Source: Pontibacter mangrovi (GTDB lineage Bacteria > Bacteroidota > Bacteroidia > Cytophagales > Hymenobacteraceae). Taken from it: a stretch of 64,000 bases of DNA. Location: contig NZ_VFRQ01000001.1 of assembly GCF_006385705.1 (NCBI RefSeq), positions 744,001-808,000 on the forward strand, given 5' to 3'. The notes beneath the pieces were generated by a model that was given only the letters and a program-made list of their open reading frames with translations, searched no databases and was not told the origin of the DNA. Below, piece by piece: positions 28,729-37,857 of the stretch (the first letter of the stretch is position 1; each line of letters starts with the position of its first letter). Made by a program: the position numbers and the translations under genes.

Positions 28729-29991
28729 ATGCGCCTGCTGCTCCCGTTTCTGTTGCTCCTGATGCTTTGCCTGCCAAAGCCCGCCTACGCCCAACATACA
28801 TACCTGCTGCTAAAGCCCGACCGCCTATTTGACGGGGAGGCAATGCATGCGCAGTGGCAGGTACTGGTAAAGGATGATAAAATTGAGAAGGTGGGGCCGC
28901 ACCTGCAGGCACCAGCAGGCGCCAAAATAGTTGAGTTGCCGGGTACCACGCTGCTGCCGGGCCTCATCGAAGGGCATAGCCACCTGTTTCTGCACCCTTA
29001 CAACGAGACACCCTGGAATGATCAGGTACTGAAAGAGTCGCGGGCGGAGCGGGTAGCACGGGCCACGGTACATGCCAAGAACACCCTGCTGGCAGGCTTT
29101 ACCACCGTGCGCGACCTTGGCTCTGAGGGGGCTGGCTATGATGACGTGGGGCTTAAGCAGGCAATAGAAAAAGGCGTAGTTCCTGGCCCGCGCATGCTGA
29201 TTGCGACCAGGGCCATTGTGGCAACGGGCAGCTATGGCCCTAAAAACCTGAGCTATGATATTGAAGTGCCCTTAGGGGCCGCCGAGGCCGATGGCGTGGA
29301 GGGGCTGACCAAAGAGGTGCGCGAGCAGATCGGGCACGGCGCCGACATCATTAAAGTATACGCCGATTACCGCTGGGGCCCGAACGGGGAGGCCGCCCCC
29401 ACTTTTACGCTGGCAGAATTGCAGCAGGTGGTCGCCATCGCCAGGAGCAGCGGCCGCCCGGTAGTAGCACACGCCTCCACGCCGGAGGGCATGCGCCGCG
29501 CTATTTTAGCCGGGGTCTCCACCATCGAGCACGGCGACGGCGCCACACCGGAGATCTTCCGACTCATGAAAAAACATAACGTCGCCTTCTGCCCCACCCT
29601 GGCCGCCGGGGATGCCATTACCCAGTACAGTGGCTGGCGCAAGGGCCAGGAGCCGGAGCCCGAGCGCATCCGGCAAAAGCGCGAAAGCTTTAAAGCCGCC
29701 CTCGATGCCGGCGTAACCCTTTGCATGGGGGGCGATGTGGGTGTTTTCACACACGGCGACAACGCCCGCGAGATGGAGATGATGGTAAACTACGGAATGC
29801 AGCCGCTGCAGGTGCTGCGCTCCGCTACATCCGTGAACGCCGACGTATTTGGCCTTGCCGCAAAAGTGGGCCGCCTCCAGCCGGGCCTGCTGGCTGACCT
29901 GGTGGCCGTTTCCGGTGATCCCTCCAAGGAGATCGGGCAGCTGCGGGAGGTACAGCTCGTGGTAAAAGGCGGTAAAATTATTTCTGATTAA
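28729..29991 (+). CDS. Secreted metal-dependent amidohydrolase
   Basis: A 420-residue enzyme of the imidazolonepropionase/Xaa-Pro-dipeptidase-like amidohydrolase group. Residues 1-22 are a signal peptide (LPKPAYAQ). Metal-site motifs in order: EGHSHLF (HxH), the metal-bridging Lys in IIKVYADYRWG, VVAHAST, STIEHGD and the catalytic Asp in CMGGDVGVFTHGDN. Relatives hydrolyse dipeptides or cyclic amides. Its stop overlaps the convergent MscS gene by 4 bp. Likely periplasmic; substrate unknown. Confidence 0.9.
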   Translation: MRLLLPFLLLLMLCLPKPAYAQHTYLLLKPDRLFDGEAMHAQWQVLVKDDKIEKVGPHLQAPAGAKIVELPGTTLLPGLIEGHSHLFLHPYNETPWNDQVLKESRAERVARATVHAKNTLLAGFTTVRDLGSEGAGYDDVGLKQAIEKGVVPGPRMLIATRAIVATGSYGPKNLSYDIEVPLGAAEADGVEGLTKEVREQIGHGADIIKVYADYRWGPNGEAAPTFTLAELQQVVAIARSSGRPVVAHASTPEGMRRAILAGVSTIEHGDGATPEIFRLMKKHNVAFCPTLAAGDAITQYSGWRKGQEPEPERIRQKRESFKAALDAGVTLCMGGDVGVFTHGDNAREMEMMVNYGMQPLQVLRSATSVNADVFGLAAKVGRLQPGLLADLVAVSGDPSKEIGQLREVQLVVKGGKIISD

Positions 29992-30905
29992 AGCTGTGTC
30001 GGCAGCGGCTCCTGCCCTTGGCCGCCACTGTAAAAGCGCGTGGTTGGGTAGGCAAACTGAATGTCGGGGGCAGCCAGGAACTTTGTCAGCACATCCTCCC
30101 AGATCAGGTGTTCGCTTTGGCGGCGGCGCGTCAGGCTGCACACATAGCGCATGGTCAGCTCGATGCCGTTCTCGCGCACTGCCGTGAAAAGCTTAGGCTC
30201 CATGCTGTCGTAAAAGATCAGGTGCTGCTGCGTTTGCCGCTTTAATTGCACCAAGGCCGCCTCGCTCAGCTGCTCAGCGTGCGCCTGCATCACCTCCCAA
30301 AGTATACTTTTCGCTTTCTGCCAGTTGCTTTCGAACGTTACCCGCACCGGCACCTCCTGCCACACAAAGGGGAAGCCAAAGTTATAGTTGGCCTGGGGCT
30401 CGGTAAACACCTTCAGGTTGGGCACGTTCACTACCCTGCCTGTCGCCTGGTCGGCTTTTACCCAGCCCTGCAGCTCGTTCAGCGAAAACTGAAAAAGCCG
30501 TATGTCGATCACATCGCCCACATAGTCGCCTATCTGCACGCGGTCGCCGATATGGAAAGGGCGCTTCCAGATAATGAAAACCCAACCGGCTATGTTTAGC
30601 ACCGGCTCGCGCAGGGCCAGTACCAAACCCGCCGACAGCAGGCCCAGAAAGGTAGCGATAGAACGGAACCCATCAAACCAGATGTAGGACAGCAGGATGA
30701 GCGTGAGGACGGTTATGGTATAGTTTGCCGCTTTGCGCCACTGGTACTTTTTCCGAAGGTCTGCCTGCTGCCTGTGTATGAAGCGCTGCACAAAAAGGCT
30801 AAGCAGCCACACACCCCCTATGACTAGTAGTGAGTGGAGAAGATCAGCCAAAAATTCTTGGGTGAGGCCGGTATGGGCAGCAAGCCAGTGGATAAAATTG
30901 CGCAT
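29988..30905 (-). CDS. MscS-family mechanosensitive channel
   Basis: A 305-residue inner-membrane channel. Two N-terminal helices (~18-38, ~62-82) precede the pore helix region ATFLGLLSAGLVLALREPVLNIAGWVFI, which has the small-residue pattern of the MscS TM3. The beta domain follows (PFHIGDRVQIGDYVGDVIDIRL, VVNVPNLKVF) and then an alpha/beta C-terminal part. MscS channels release solutes on hypo-osmotic shock. The gene carries an AAAGTATACTTT palindrome at 30299-30310 inside the coding sequence. Confidence 0.92.
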   Translation of the reverse strand: MRNFIHWLAAHTGLTQEFLADLLHSLLVIGGVWLLSLFVQRFIHRQQADLRKKYQWRKAANYTITVLTLILLSYIWFDGFRSIATFLGLLSAGLVLALREPVLNIAGWVFIIWKRPFHIGDRVQIGDYVGDVIDIRLFQFSLNELQGWVKADQATGRVVNVPNLKVFTEPQANYNFGFPFVWQEVPVRVTFESNWQKAKSILWEVMQAHAEQLSEAALVQLKRQTQQHLIFYDSMEPKLFTAVRENGIELTMRYVCSLTRRRQSEHLIWEDVLTKFLAAPDIQFAYPTTRFYSGGQGQEPLPTQL

Positions 30906-31227
30906 GTGTGGTTTTTTTTCTGCTTACGGATAAAACATCATGCTGTGTTCCACAAGGCTTTGCCCTCGCGCCTCTGCTAAAGTGAGTGAGGGCAAACATA
31001 CGCTATCAGCCTCATTATAAGTTATTGCCGAACAAATCGCTTTTTAATCGGTTGAAGAACTGACAGCGAAACACGGCACTTGCTGTTTTAACACGGATTT
31101 AGTGCAACCAAGTATCCTTTTAATTGTATATTAATCTTTCTAAATTTGGCCTCCGCATGGGTTGCCACGCTGATTGCTTGCTCACCAACCGGAACCTGAT
31201 GTGGCGCAGTGCTTTATTAAAGTTCGC
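30906..31227. promoter_or_regulatory. Promoter region of the ECF sigma gene
   Basis: A 322-bp AT-rich divergent spacer. TAAATTTG at 31141-31148 fits the Bacteroidota -7 box TAnnTTTG, and TTTT at 31118-31121 sits 19 bp upstream in the place of the -33 TTTG. This would start transcription about 75 bp before the sigma ATG at 31228. No small gene was found here; the ORF running through it is a chance frame. Confidence 0.5.
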
Positions 31228-31890
31228 ATGGAAGAGTTGGACATTTGGAATAGGTTTAGAGAAGGCAGTGAGGAAGACTTCACCCTCTTGTACAGGCGCT
31301 ATGCTCCCGTGATGCTCCGTTATGGCCAACGCCTCGTCAGCGACCCCGACATGATAAAGGACGCGATCCAACAGGTTTTCTTTCAGGTCTGGAAAAGCCG
31401 GCAAAACTTGTCGACCCCTCCAAGTATAAAAAACTATCTCCTGAAGGCTTTCCGCTGTGAATTGGGTAAAAAGTCTTCCTTCAAAAGCAGGTATGAGCCC
31501 CTCTCCGATGAAACGAAAATAGGCACGGAGGGATCCTATGAAGCGGCCCTGATCAATTTACAGTCGATGGAGTATGACCGGGAAAGGCTGCACCAGCTGC
31601 TATCGAGGCTGCCGGAGCGGCAGCGAGAGGTCATTTTTCTGAAATATTACACGGGCCTGCAGTACGAGGAGATTTCCGACGTGATGGGCATAGACCAGAA
31701 ATCGGTTTACAAGCTCACCTATAAAGCGATCGATAAGCTGCACCAATTATTTCATGCTACCCCTCAGGAGGAAAAGACCTCTATACGCAAACGTGTGCGT
31801 AATTTGGCAAACAGCCTGAGCGCCACCGCTGAAGAGCCCGCACTCCCCATAAAGCCTGTAGCCCCTACCGGCACCCTTGCCCTCAGCTAA
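31228..31890 (+). CDS. ECF-type RNA polymerase sigma factor
   Basis: A 220-residue sigma-70 family extracytoplasmic-function factor. Sigma2 spans ~18-85 (EDFTLLYRRYAPVMLRYGQRLV, then MIKDAIQQVFFQVWKSRQN) and sigma4 ~125-180 (LHQLLSRLPERQREVIFLKYYTGLQYEEISDVMGIDQKSVYKLTYKAI). The ATG at 31228 is preferred over the upstream TTG at 31174 because homologues start at this MEEL-like point. No fecR gene is adjacent; the next genes downstream are galM and a sugar permease. Because the fecR-susCD operon at 3.4-10.5 kb lacks its own sigma, this protein is a candidate partner, but that link is inference. Confidence 0.93.
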   Translation: MEELDIWNRFREGSEEDFTLLYRRYAPVMLRYGQRLVSDPDMIKDAIQQVFFQVWKSRQNLSTPPSIKNYLLKAFRCELGKKSSFKSRYEPLSDETKIGTEGSYEAALINLQSMEYDRERLHQLLSRLPERQREVIFLKYYTGLQYEEISDVMGIDQKSVYKLTYKAIDKLHQLFHATPQEEKTSIRKRVRNLANSLSATAEEPALPIKPVAPTGTLALS

Positions 31891-32042
31891 GGGATAAATG
31901 CGTGATTACACCCTTTTTCTGCTGCATTTCTAGCAGAAACCCCCTATCTTGAAAAGTTTTTACAAGCGTACGCACACTTTATAGCCGGACTTTGCTGCTA
32001 AGCCAGGTACGGCCGGGTCTGCCGCAACAGAAATACACGAAA

Positions 32043-33095
32043 ATGACGATACAGAAATCAGCCTTTGGCACAACACCGGATGGAGTGGAAACCAGCCTCT
32101 ATACTTTGCAGAACCGCCATGGCCTGAGGGTAAAAATCACCAACTATGGCGCTATCGTTACCTCCATACTTACCCCGGACGTGCAGGGCAAGCCAGGGGA
32201 CGTAGTGCTTGGCTTCGAGAGGCTGGCTGATTATATCCCGAACGGGCCATACCTGGGAGCCGTTGTGGGGAGGTATGGCAACCGAATTGCCCACGGCAGG
32301 TTTACGCTGGACGGACAGGAGTACCGACTGGCCACTAACAACGGCCCTAACCACCTGCACGGCGGCAACGAAGGCTTCAACACCAAAGTATGGCAAGCAG
32401 AGGAACTGCCCGAGGAAAACGCCCTGAAACTATCTTACCGCAGCCCCGATGGCGAAGAAGGCTATCCCGGTAACCTGGAGGTGACCGTGGTGTATGCGTT
32501 GACTGACGACAACGGGCTAGAAATCGATTATACTGCCACGACAGACAAAGCCACCCCGGTCAACCTGACCAACCACAGCTACTTTAACCTGTCGGCTGGC
32601 AAAGCAGACAGCATCCGCGACCATGTGATTCAGCTAAACGCAACCCGGTATGTGCCCGTAGACGATAGCTCCATCCCGACAGGGGAACTGGCGGACGTGG
32701 CCGGCACGGTGATGGACCTGAGACAGCCGCAGCGCATCGGCCAAAACCTGGACCAGGTGCCGGGAGGCTACGACCATACTTATGTGCTGGGCCAGCAACC
32801 CGGGCAGATGGCCAGGGCCGCCGAGGTGTACGAGCCGCTATCAGGGCGCGTGCTGGAGGTCTTCACCACCCAGCCCGGCGTGCAGTTTTACACCGGCAAT
32901 TTCCTGGATGGCAGCCTGACAGGCAAGCATGGACATACATATACCAAACACTATGGCTTTTGCCTGGAAACGCAGCATTTCCCGGACTCGCCCAACCAGC
33001 CGAACTTTCCATCCACTATCCTGAGGCCGGGCCAGACGTACCGGCAGCGCACTATTTACAGGTTCTCTACTAGAGCGCCCCAACACGAGGCATAA
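32043..33095 (+). CDS. galM: Aldose 1-epimerase (mutarotase)
   Basis: A 350-residue enzyme that interconverts alpha and beta anomers of hexoses. Family motifs: NYGAIVTSILTPD, GRYGNRIAHGRF, NGPNHLHGG, and the catalytic residues in NLTNHSYFNLSA (His) and the C-terminal Glu region PGVQFYTGNFLDG ... FCLETQHFPDSPN. The ATG at 32043 is chosen over the TTG at 31992 because MTIQKSAFG aligns with the usual start. It lies 63 bp upstream of the FucP-type permease gene, forming a sugar-entry operon. Confidence 0.95.
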   Translation: MTIQKSAFGTTPDGVETSLYTLQNRHGLRVKITNYGAIVTSILTPDVQGKPGDVVLGFERLADYIPNGPYLGAVVGRYGNRIAHGRFTLDGQEYRLATNNGPNHLHGGNEGFNTKVWQAEELPEENALKLSYRSPDGEEGYPGNLEVTVVYALTDDNGLEIDYTATTDKATPVNLTNHSYFNLSAGKADSIRDHVIQLNATRYVPVDDSSIPTGELADVAGTVMDLRQPQRIGQNLDQVPGGYDHTYVLGQQPGQMARAAEVYEPLSGRVLEVFTTQPGVQFYTGNFLDGSLTGKHGHTYTKHYGFCLETQHFPDSPNQPNFPSTILRPGQTYRQRTIYRFSTRAPQHEA

Positions 33096-33158
33096 AAGAA
33101 TAGCGCAAAGCTGAGCACCTTCATTGCATAAATTCCTAATACTTTAATACAGACTACT

Positions 33159-34580
33159 ATGGCCGGTACTACCCCTACCGATATTACATCCGCCGCCAAG
33201 CAAACGGGAGGCGCGGTTACTAAAAATTACACAGGCCCGCTTGTTACCGTAACGATGCTCTTCTTTATGTGGGGCTTCATCACATGCCTGAACGATATCC
33301 TCATCCCGAAGCTGCAGCAGGTGTTTACCCTGGAGCTGTGGCAGGCGATGCTTATCCAGACGGCTTTCTTCGGGGCCTACTTTATCATTTCGCTGCTATA
33401 CTTTATACTTTCCATCACCAAGGGAGACCCCATTCTCCGGATTGGGTATAAGAACGGCATCATTGTCGGGCTGGTGGTTGCGGCCGTGGGTTGCGTGCTG
33501 TTCTACCCTGCCGCCAGCCTGCACAGCTATGGTTTCTTTTTGGGAGCCTTGTTTATACTTGCCTCCGGCATCACCGTGCTGCAGATTGCGGCCAACCCCT
33601 ACGTGGCCATACTTGGTCCGCCAGACGGCGCTGCCAGCCGCCTGAACATGACGCAGGCCCTGAACTCTCTGGGCACCACCATTGCCCCGATCATCGGCGG
33701 TTACCTCATCTTCGGGGCGGTGAACGCCGCTGAAACAGGGGCCGAATCTGTAAAACTGCCTTACCTGGCCCTGGCGGGCATGCTGCTGGCTATCGCCTTG
33801 CTGATAAAAATCGCAAAACTGCCCCACATCCAGGGAGATGGTGAGATAAAGCCAGGCGCCGGGGCGCTGCAGTACCGCCACCTGGTGCTGGGCATCATCT
33901 GTATTTTTGCCTATGTGGGCGGTGAGGTTGCCATTGGCAGCACGCTCATCAATTTCTTTAAATTGCCGCACATTGCCGGGCTAGAGGAAGCGGAGGCAGG
34001 TCACTTTCTGGCCTTTTACTGGGGCGGTGCCATGGTAGGCCGCTTCTTCGGCGCCGTGGCGCTGTCCGAGATGAAAAACGCCAACCGCAAATACCTGATC
34101 ATTGCCGGCATCGCCGCTATTGTTTTCGGTTTGCTATACTTTGCCTACGGCTTGAACGAGGCCCTTATCGCCCTGGGCCTGATCGCCCTGAACTTTGCCA
34201 TGCTTATGGTGGGCCGCTTTATCCCGAACCGTACGCTGGGCTTTTTTGCGGCTACCGTAGTGGTGCTGCTGCTCATTACCAGCTTTGCGACAGGCGCAGT
34301 GGCCATGTGGTCCGCCATCGCAATCGGCCTTTTCAACTCCATCATGTTCCCAACCATTTTTACGCTGGCCATTAAAGGGCTGGGCGTGCACACCAGCCAG
34401 GGCTCCTCTTTGCTGGTGATGGCCATTGTGGGCGGCGCCGTGATGCCACCGCTGCAAGGTGCCGTGGCCGACTTTAGCGGCAATCTGCAGCTCTCGTTCC
34501 TGGTGCCGCTGGCTTGCTACCTCTACATCATGTACTATGGCTTTGCAGGGTCAAAAGTGCAAGAAGAGGCGGTGTCGTAG
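33159..34580 (+). CDS. FucP-family sugar:H+ symporter (glucose/galactose type)
   Basis: A 473-residue major facilitator with 12 predicted helices. Marks of the FucP/GluP subgroup: FFMWGFITCLNDILIPKLQ in helix 1, LQIAANPYVAILGPPDGAASRLNMTQALNSLGTTIAP, and the late FPTIFTLAIKGLGVHTSQGSSLLVMAIVGGAVMPPLQG. It should import a free hexose across the inner membrane. Paired with galM immediately upstream, it likely handles glucose or galactose released in the periplasm by enzymes such as those of the sus locus. A terminator follows at 34608. Confidence 0.93.
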   Translation: MAGTTPTDITSAAKQTGGAVTKNYTGPLVTVTMLFFMWGFITCLNDILIPKLQQVFTLELWQAMLIQTAFFGAYFIISLLYFILSITKGDPILRIGYKNGIIVGLVVAAVGCVLFYPAASLHSYGFFLGALFILASGITVLQIAANPYVAILGPPDGAASRLNMTQALNSLGTTIAPIIGGYLIFGAVNAAETGAESVKLPYLALAGMLLAIALLIKIAKLPHIQGDGEIKPGAGALQYRHLVLGIICIFAYVGGEVAIGSTLINFFKLPHIAGLEEAEAGHFLAFYWGGAMVGRFFGAVALSEMKNANRKYLIIAGIAAIVFGLLYFAYGLNEALIALGLIALNFAMLMVGRFIPNRTLGFFAATVVVLLLITSFATGAVAMWSAIAIGLFNSIMFPTIFTLAIKGLGVHTSQGSSLLVMAIVGGAVMPPLQGAVADFSGNLQLSFLVPLACYLYIMYYGFAGSKVQEEAVS

Positions 34581-34607
34581 TTTTAGGTTTCGTCTCTGAA
34601 AGTATAT

Positions 34608-34641
34608 AAGGCTGGCCTGTTCGTTCAGGTCAGCCTTTTTT
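34608..34641 (+). terminator. Rho-independent terminator
   Basis: AAGGCTGGCCTG and CAGGTCAGCCTT pair with one mismatch around a TTCGTT loop and end in a T-run. It closes the galM-permease operon. Confidence 0.88.
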
Positions 34642-34710
34642 CATGTGTTGCCGCCCCTAACGTAGCTTAGCCTCTTACGCAGAATTGTTTATATTTCGGA
34701 ATCGGTAGCC

Positions 34711-34722
34711 AAAGTATACTTT
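34711..34722. repeat. AAAGTATACTTT palindrome
   Basis: A perfect 12-bp palindrome made of two facing copies of the over-represented AAGTATA word, 45 bp upstream of the patatin gene start. The same palindrome occurs inside mscS (30299-30310), and a 10-bp version lies in the DUF72 remnant (42544-42553). Confidence 0.6.
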
Positions 34723-34766
34723 TGTGCTTCCACTTACAGTTTTTATATAGTCCCTCTGGCCTTTCT

Positions 34767-37055
34767 ATGAAACATTGCCTCCTCACTTTGCTGCTTCTGC
34801 TTAGCGCCCTTGCCCCGGAGAAACTGGCGGCACAGGCACAGCATGCCGGCAGGCGCCCCAAAATTGGGTTGGTGCTAAGTGGAGGAGGAGCCAAAGGCAT
34901 GGCCCATATTGGTTTTCTGAAGGTGATGGAGGAGGCTGGCATCCGGCCCGATTACATCACCGGCACCAGCATCGGCAGCTTGGTAGGCGCCCTGTACGCC
35001 CTTGGCTACAGCGCCAGCCAAATAGAGGCCATTGCACTCGAGCAGGACTGGGAAATGCTGCTAAGCAACCAGGTGCCCCTGAACCAGATTGCGATGGAGG
35101 AAAAGGACTACTACGGCCGCTACCTGATGGAGCTGCCGGTAAATGGCCTGAAGATAAGCTTCCCCAGCGGCCTGATAGAAGGCCAGGCCCTGAACAACCT
35201 CCTCATCAGGCTCACGCGCGGCGCGCACGGCATCCAGGACTTTAACCACCTGCCTACCCCCTTTGCCTGCGTTGCCACCGACCTGGCCACCGGCGAGAAG
35301 GTGGTGCTGCGGCAAGGTTTCCTGCCCGAGGCGATGCGCGCCAGCATGGCCATTCCCACTGTTTTTACGCCGATTAAAATTGATGGCCGCGTGTTGGTTG
35401 ACGGTGGCCTGGTGCAGAACTTCCCGGTGCAGGAGGCGCTGGACATGGGGGCTGACTACGTGATTGGCGTAAATGTGGGCAGTGGCCTGGAGCCGGAAAA
35501 AAACTTAAACTCTATGCTGGATGTGCTGGTGCAGGCAACCTTTTTTACCAGCGCCTCTAACCTGGAAAGCGAGAAGAAAAAAACTGATTTTCTGGTGGAT
35601 ATCTTACCTGCTTTAGAGGGCAAGTATAGCACCGGCAGTTTTACAGACACCGAAGAGATCATCCATATTGGAGAGCAGGTGGCACGGCAGTATGGCGATA
35701 GCTTAAGGGCCCTGGCGGTATACTTTAAATCGTTTCAGGAGCCCATGCACCGCCCTGCCATCAGCAACCTGCAGGATTCTGTGCGGATCTCCCGCCTTAC
35801 CATTAGCGGCTCCAGCACCATGCCCCGGCGCATCGTGCGCCGCCGGCTGCGCCTCAACGAGCAGGAGACAACCACCATCAGCGGCATCGAAGACCGTATC
35901 GAGATCCTGTACGGCACCGGGCACTTTAACAAAGTATCCTATGCCATGCTGCCGGCTGATAGTGGCCACCATGTACAGATCAACATGGAGGAAGCAGCCA
36001 AGGGAGTGCTTAAGACGGCCATTTTTTATGACTCTGAGAACCGGGCCGGGGCCACGGTGCATTTTATGCGGCGTAACCTGTTTTGGGAGGGCTCCCGGTT
36101 TGTAGCTGAGGTGGACCTGGGGCAGAACATCCGCAGCGATGTAAACTACCTGAAGTACATGGGCTACAGGAATCAGATTGCCGCCAAACTGGCCAGCCAG
36201 TATTATAGCAACGATATTTCGCTTTTTAACACCAGTGGCAGCAAGGTGGCTATATTGCAGCAAAACATGAACTTGGCGACGCTAGGCTGGCAAACTACCA
36301 CCAATAACACGTTTACTCTGGGCCAGCAGCTGGAGTATAAACTGGCGCGCCTGTACCCGAAAGTGGCCGGGCAACTGAACCTGGATTCTGTTACGATGAA
36401 CGTGAACGCCCTGGAGCAGCTGAAGGTCCGAAACTGGTCGTTTTCTACATTTTTCAGGCTGAACACGTTTAACCGCCACTTCTACCCTACCCGCGGCTGG
36501 AAAGCGGCCTTACTGGGCAGCTACGTGTTTGGGCAACGCACCACTGTTCGCGCCAATGAGGGCTACGCCTCGCTGCAGCAGGCGTTGGCGCGCCGCAATC
36601 CTGACCCATACTTTAAAGTAGCATTGAAAGCCGATGGGGCCGTGCCGCTGCGCCGGAACCTGAGCCTGATGCTGCGGCAAGGCCTGGTGATGTATACGAC
36701 AAACGATCTGCTAATTGGGGAGGAGATGTTGGTGGGTGGCTATACGTCGGTATTGCCCAACATGCTGGAGTACCGGGCGGCCGAGCCTTTTGCCTATTCT
36801 ACAGACAATCTCTTGTATACCGGCGTAGGGCTGCAGGCCGCGCTGCGAAAAAAACTATACCTGCAGGCTAGCTCCACCCTCCTCAACACAAGCGTGCTGA
36901 ACGGCTACCGGACGCTGCGGGGCAAAAGCACCCGGATTGGCTACAGCGCCACCTTAGGCTACCTTACCCACTTTGGCCCCCTCTCAGTGGGGCTGGCGCA
37001 TGAAAAGCACGCTGATTGGCGCGGTTTTATCAGCCTGGGTTTCCGGCTGCCTTAG
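34767..37055 (+). CDS. Patatin-like phospholipase fused to POTRA and Omp85 barrel
   Basis: A ~762-residue outer-membrane protein. Signal peptide ~1-23. The patatin domain (~30-240) has the oxyanion loop SGGGAKG near residue 38, nucleophile Ser68 in GTSIGS, and the catalytic Asp212 in VDGGLVQNFPV. A POTRA-like unit (~330-410) and a C-terminal surface-antigen/Omp85 barrel ending SLGFRLP follow. This is the PlpD-like architecture, in which a lipase domain is linked to its own barrel; in Bacteroidota the lipase is thought to sit in the periplasm or at the surface. The ATG at 34767 is preferred over the one at 34722 since it begins the signal peptide. Confidence 0.92.
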   Translation: MKHCLLTLLLLLSALAPEKLAAQAQHAGRRPKIGLVLSGGGAKGMAHIGFLKVMEEAGIRPDYITGTSIGSLVGALYALGYSASQIEAIALEQDWEMLLSNQVPLNQIAMEEKDYYGRYLMELPVNGLKISFPSGLIEGQALNNLLIRLTRGAHGIQDFNHLPTPFACVATDLATGEKVVLRQGFLPEAMRASMAIPTVFTPIKIDGRVLVDGGLVQNFPVQEALDMGADYVIGVNVGSGLEPEKNLNSMLDVLVQATFFTSASNLESEKKKTDFLVDILPALEGKYSTGSFTDTEEIIHIGEQVARQYGDSLRALAVYFKSFQEPMHRPAISNLQDSVRISRLTISGSSTMPRRIVRRRLRLNEQETTTISGIEDRIEILYGTGHFNKVSYAMLPADSGHHVQINMEEAAKGVLKTAIFYDSENRAGATVHFMRRNLFWEGSRFVAEVDLGQNIRSDVNYLKYMGYRNQIAAKLASQYYSNDISLFNTSGSKVAILQQNMNLATLGWQTTTNNTFTLGQQLEYKLARLYPKVAGQLNLDSVTMNVNALEQLKVRNWSFSTFFRLNTFNRHFYPTRGWKAALLGSYVFGQRTTVRANEGYASLQQALARRNPDPYFKVALKADGAVPLRRNLSLMLRQGLVMYTTNDLLIGEEMLVGGYTSVLPNMLEYRAAEPFAYSTDNLLYTGVGLQAALRKKLYLQASSTLLNTSVLNGYRTLRGKSTRIGYSATLGYLTHFGPLSVGLAHEKHADWRGFISLGFRLP

Positions 37056-37110
37056 CGCACCAAACCGTGGCGATGGATCTAATATACTGGGATTATAAAC
37101 TGCCAGGCAG

Positions 37111-37689
37111 TTACTCCTGCACTTTGTCCAGGGTTTTGCGCTTCTGGCTCTTTACCTGTTTAAAGTGGCTTGGTGTAAGGCCGGTTACTTTCTTAAACTG
37201 ACTGGAGAGGTGCGCCACGCTGCTGTAGCCCAGTTGGTAGGCAATCTCTTTCAGGCTCAGCTCATCATACACCAGCAGCTCCTTTACCCGCTCAATGCGC
37301 TGCAGGATTAGGTACTTTTCAATGGTGGTGCCCTCAAAAGAAGAGAACAGTGAGCTAATGTAGTTATAGTCCAGTCCTACTTTCTCGGCAATGTAATCCG
37401 ACGTGTTGATGTGCAGGTCGTGCTCACCGGCCTGGTGCACCAACTCTATGATGGCCAGCTTTACCTTCTCAATCAGCTGGGTTTTACGATCATCCAGCAA
37501 CTCAAAGCCATTGCTTTCCAGCACCTCGCGCAGCTGCTCCAGGTTCGGCTCCTTGTCGCCTGCGGCAATCTCCGCCTCCCCCAGCCCAACCTGCAGCACC
37601 TGGTAGCCCAGCTTCTGCAGCTCCTCGGCCACTACGCGCTTGCAGCGGTCGCACACCATGTTTTTGATATAGATTTTTTTACTTGCCAT
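37111..37689 (-). CDS. HMA-like metal-binding domain fused to AraC-type regulator
   Basis: A 192-residue protein. Residues ~3-70 resemble a heavy-metal-associated (HMA) ferredoxin-like fold with a CxxC pair, Cys13 and Cys16, in IKNMVCDRC. Residues ~85-185 form the AraC helix-turn-helix pair (SYISSLFSSFEG-like first HTH, LSLKEIAYQLGYSSVAHLSSQFKKVTGLTPSHFK second HTH). Such fusions suggest a metal- or redox-responsive transcription factor, but the ligand is unknown. No transporter or metal-resistance gene is adjacent; neighbours are the convergent patatin gene and a pirin gene. Confidence 0.88.
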   Translation of the reverse strand: MASKKIYIKNMVCDRCKRVVAEELQKLGYQVLQVGLGEAEIAAGDKEPNLEQLREVLESNGFELLDDRKTQLIEKVKLAIIELVHQAGEHDLHINTSDYIAEKVGLDYNYISSLFSSFEGTTIEKYLILQRIERVKELLVYDELSLKEIAYQLGYSSVAHLSSQFKKVTGLTPSHFKQVKSQKRKTLDKVQE

Positions 37690-37857
37690 ATACTTTTACA
37701 TTGTCCGTTGTCCGGGTCTGACAAACCAAAGAAACAGAATCTCCTGCACATCTGAACACCGACGCAGGATGTTATTTTCATCTTATACTTGCAGGCAATG
37801 TTGCTTCTCTATTACCTCTACAACCAGTCCAGGTGCAGGGAACACAAAACCTCACCG

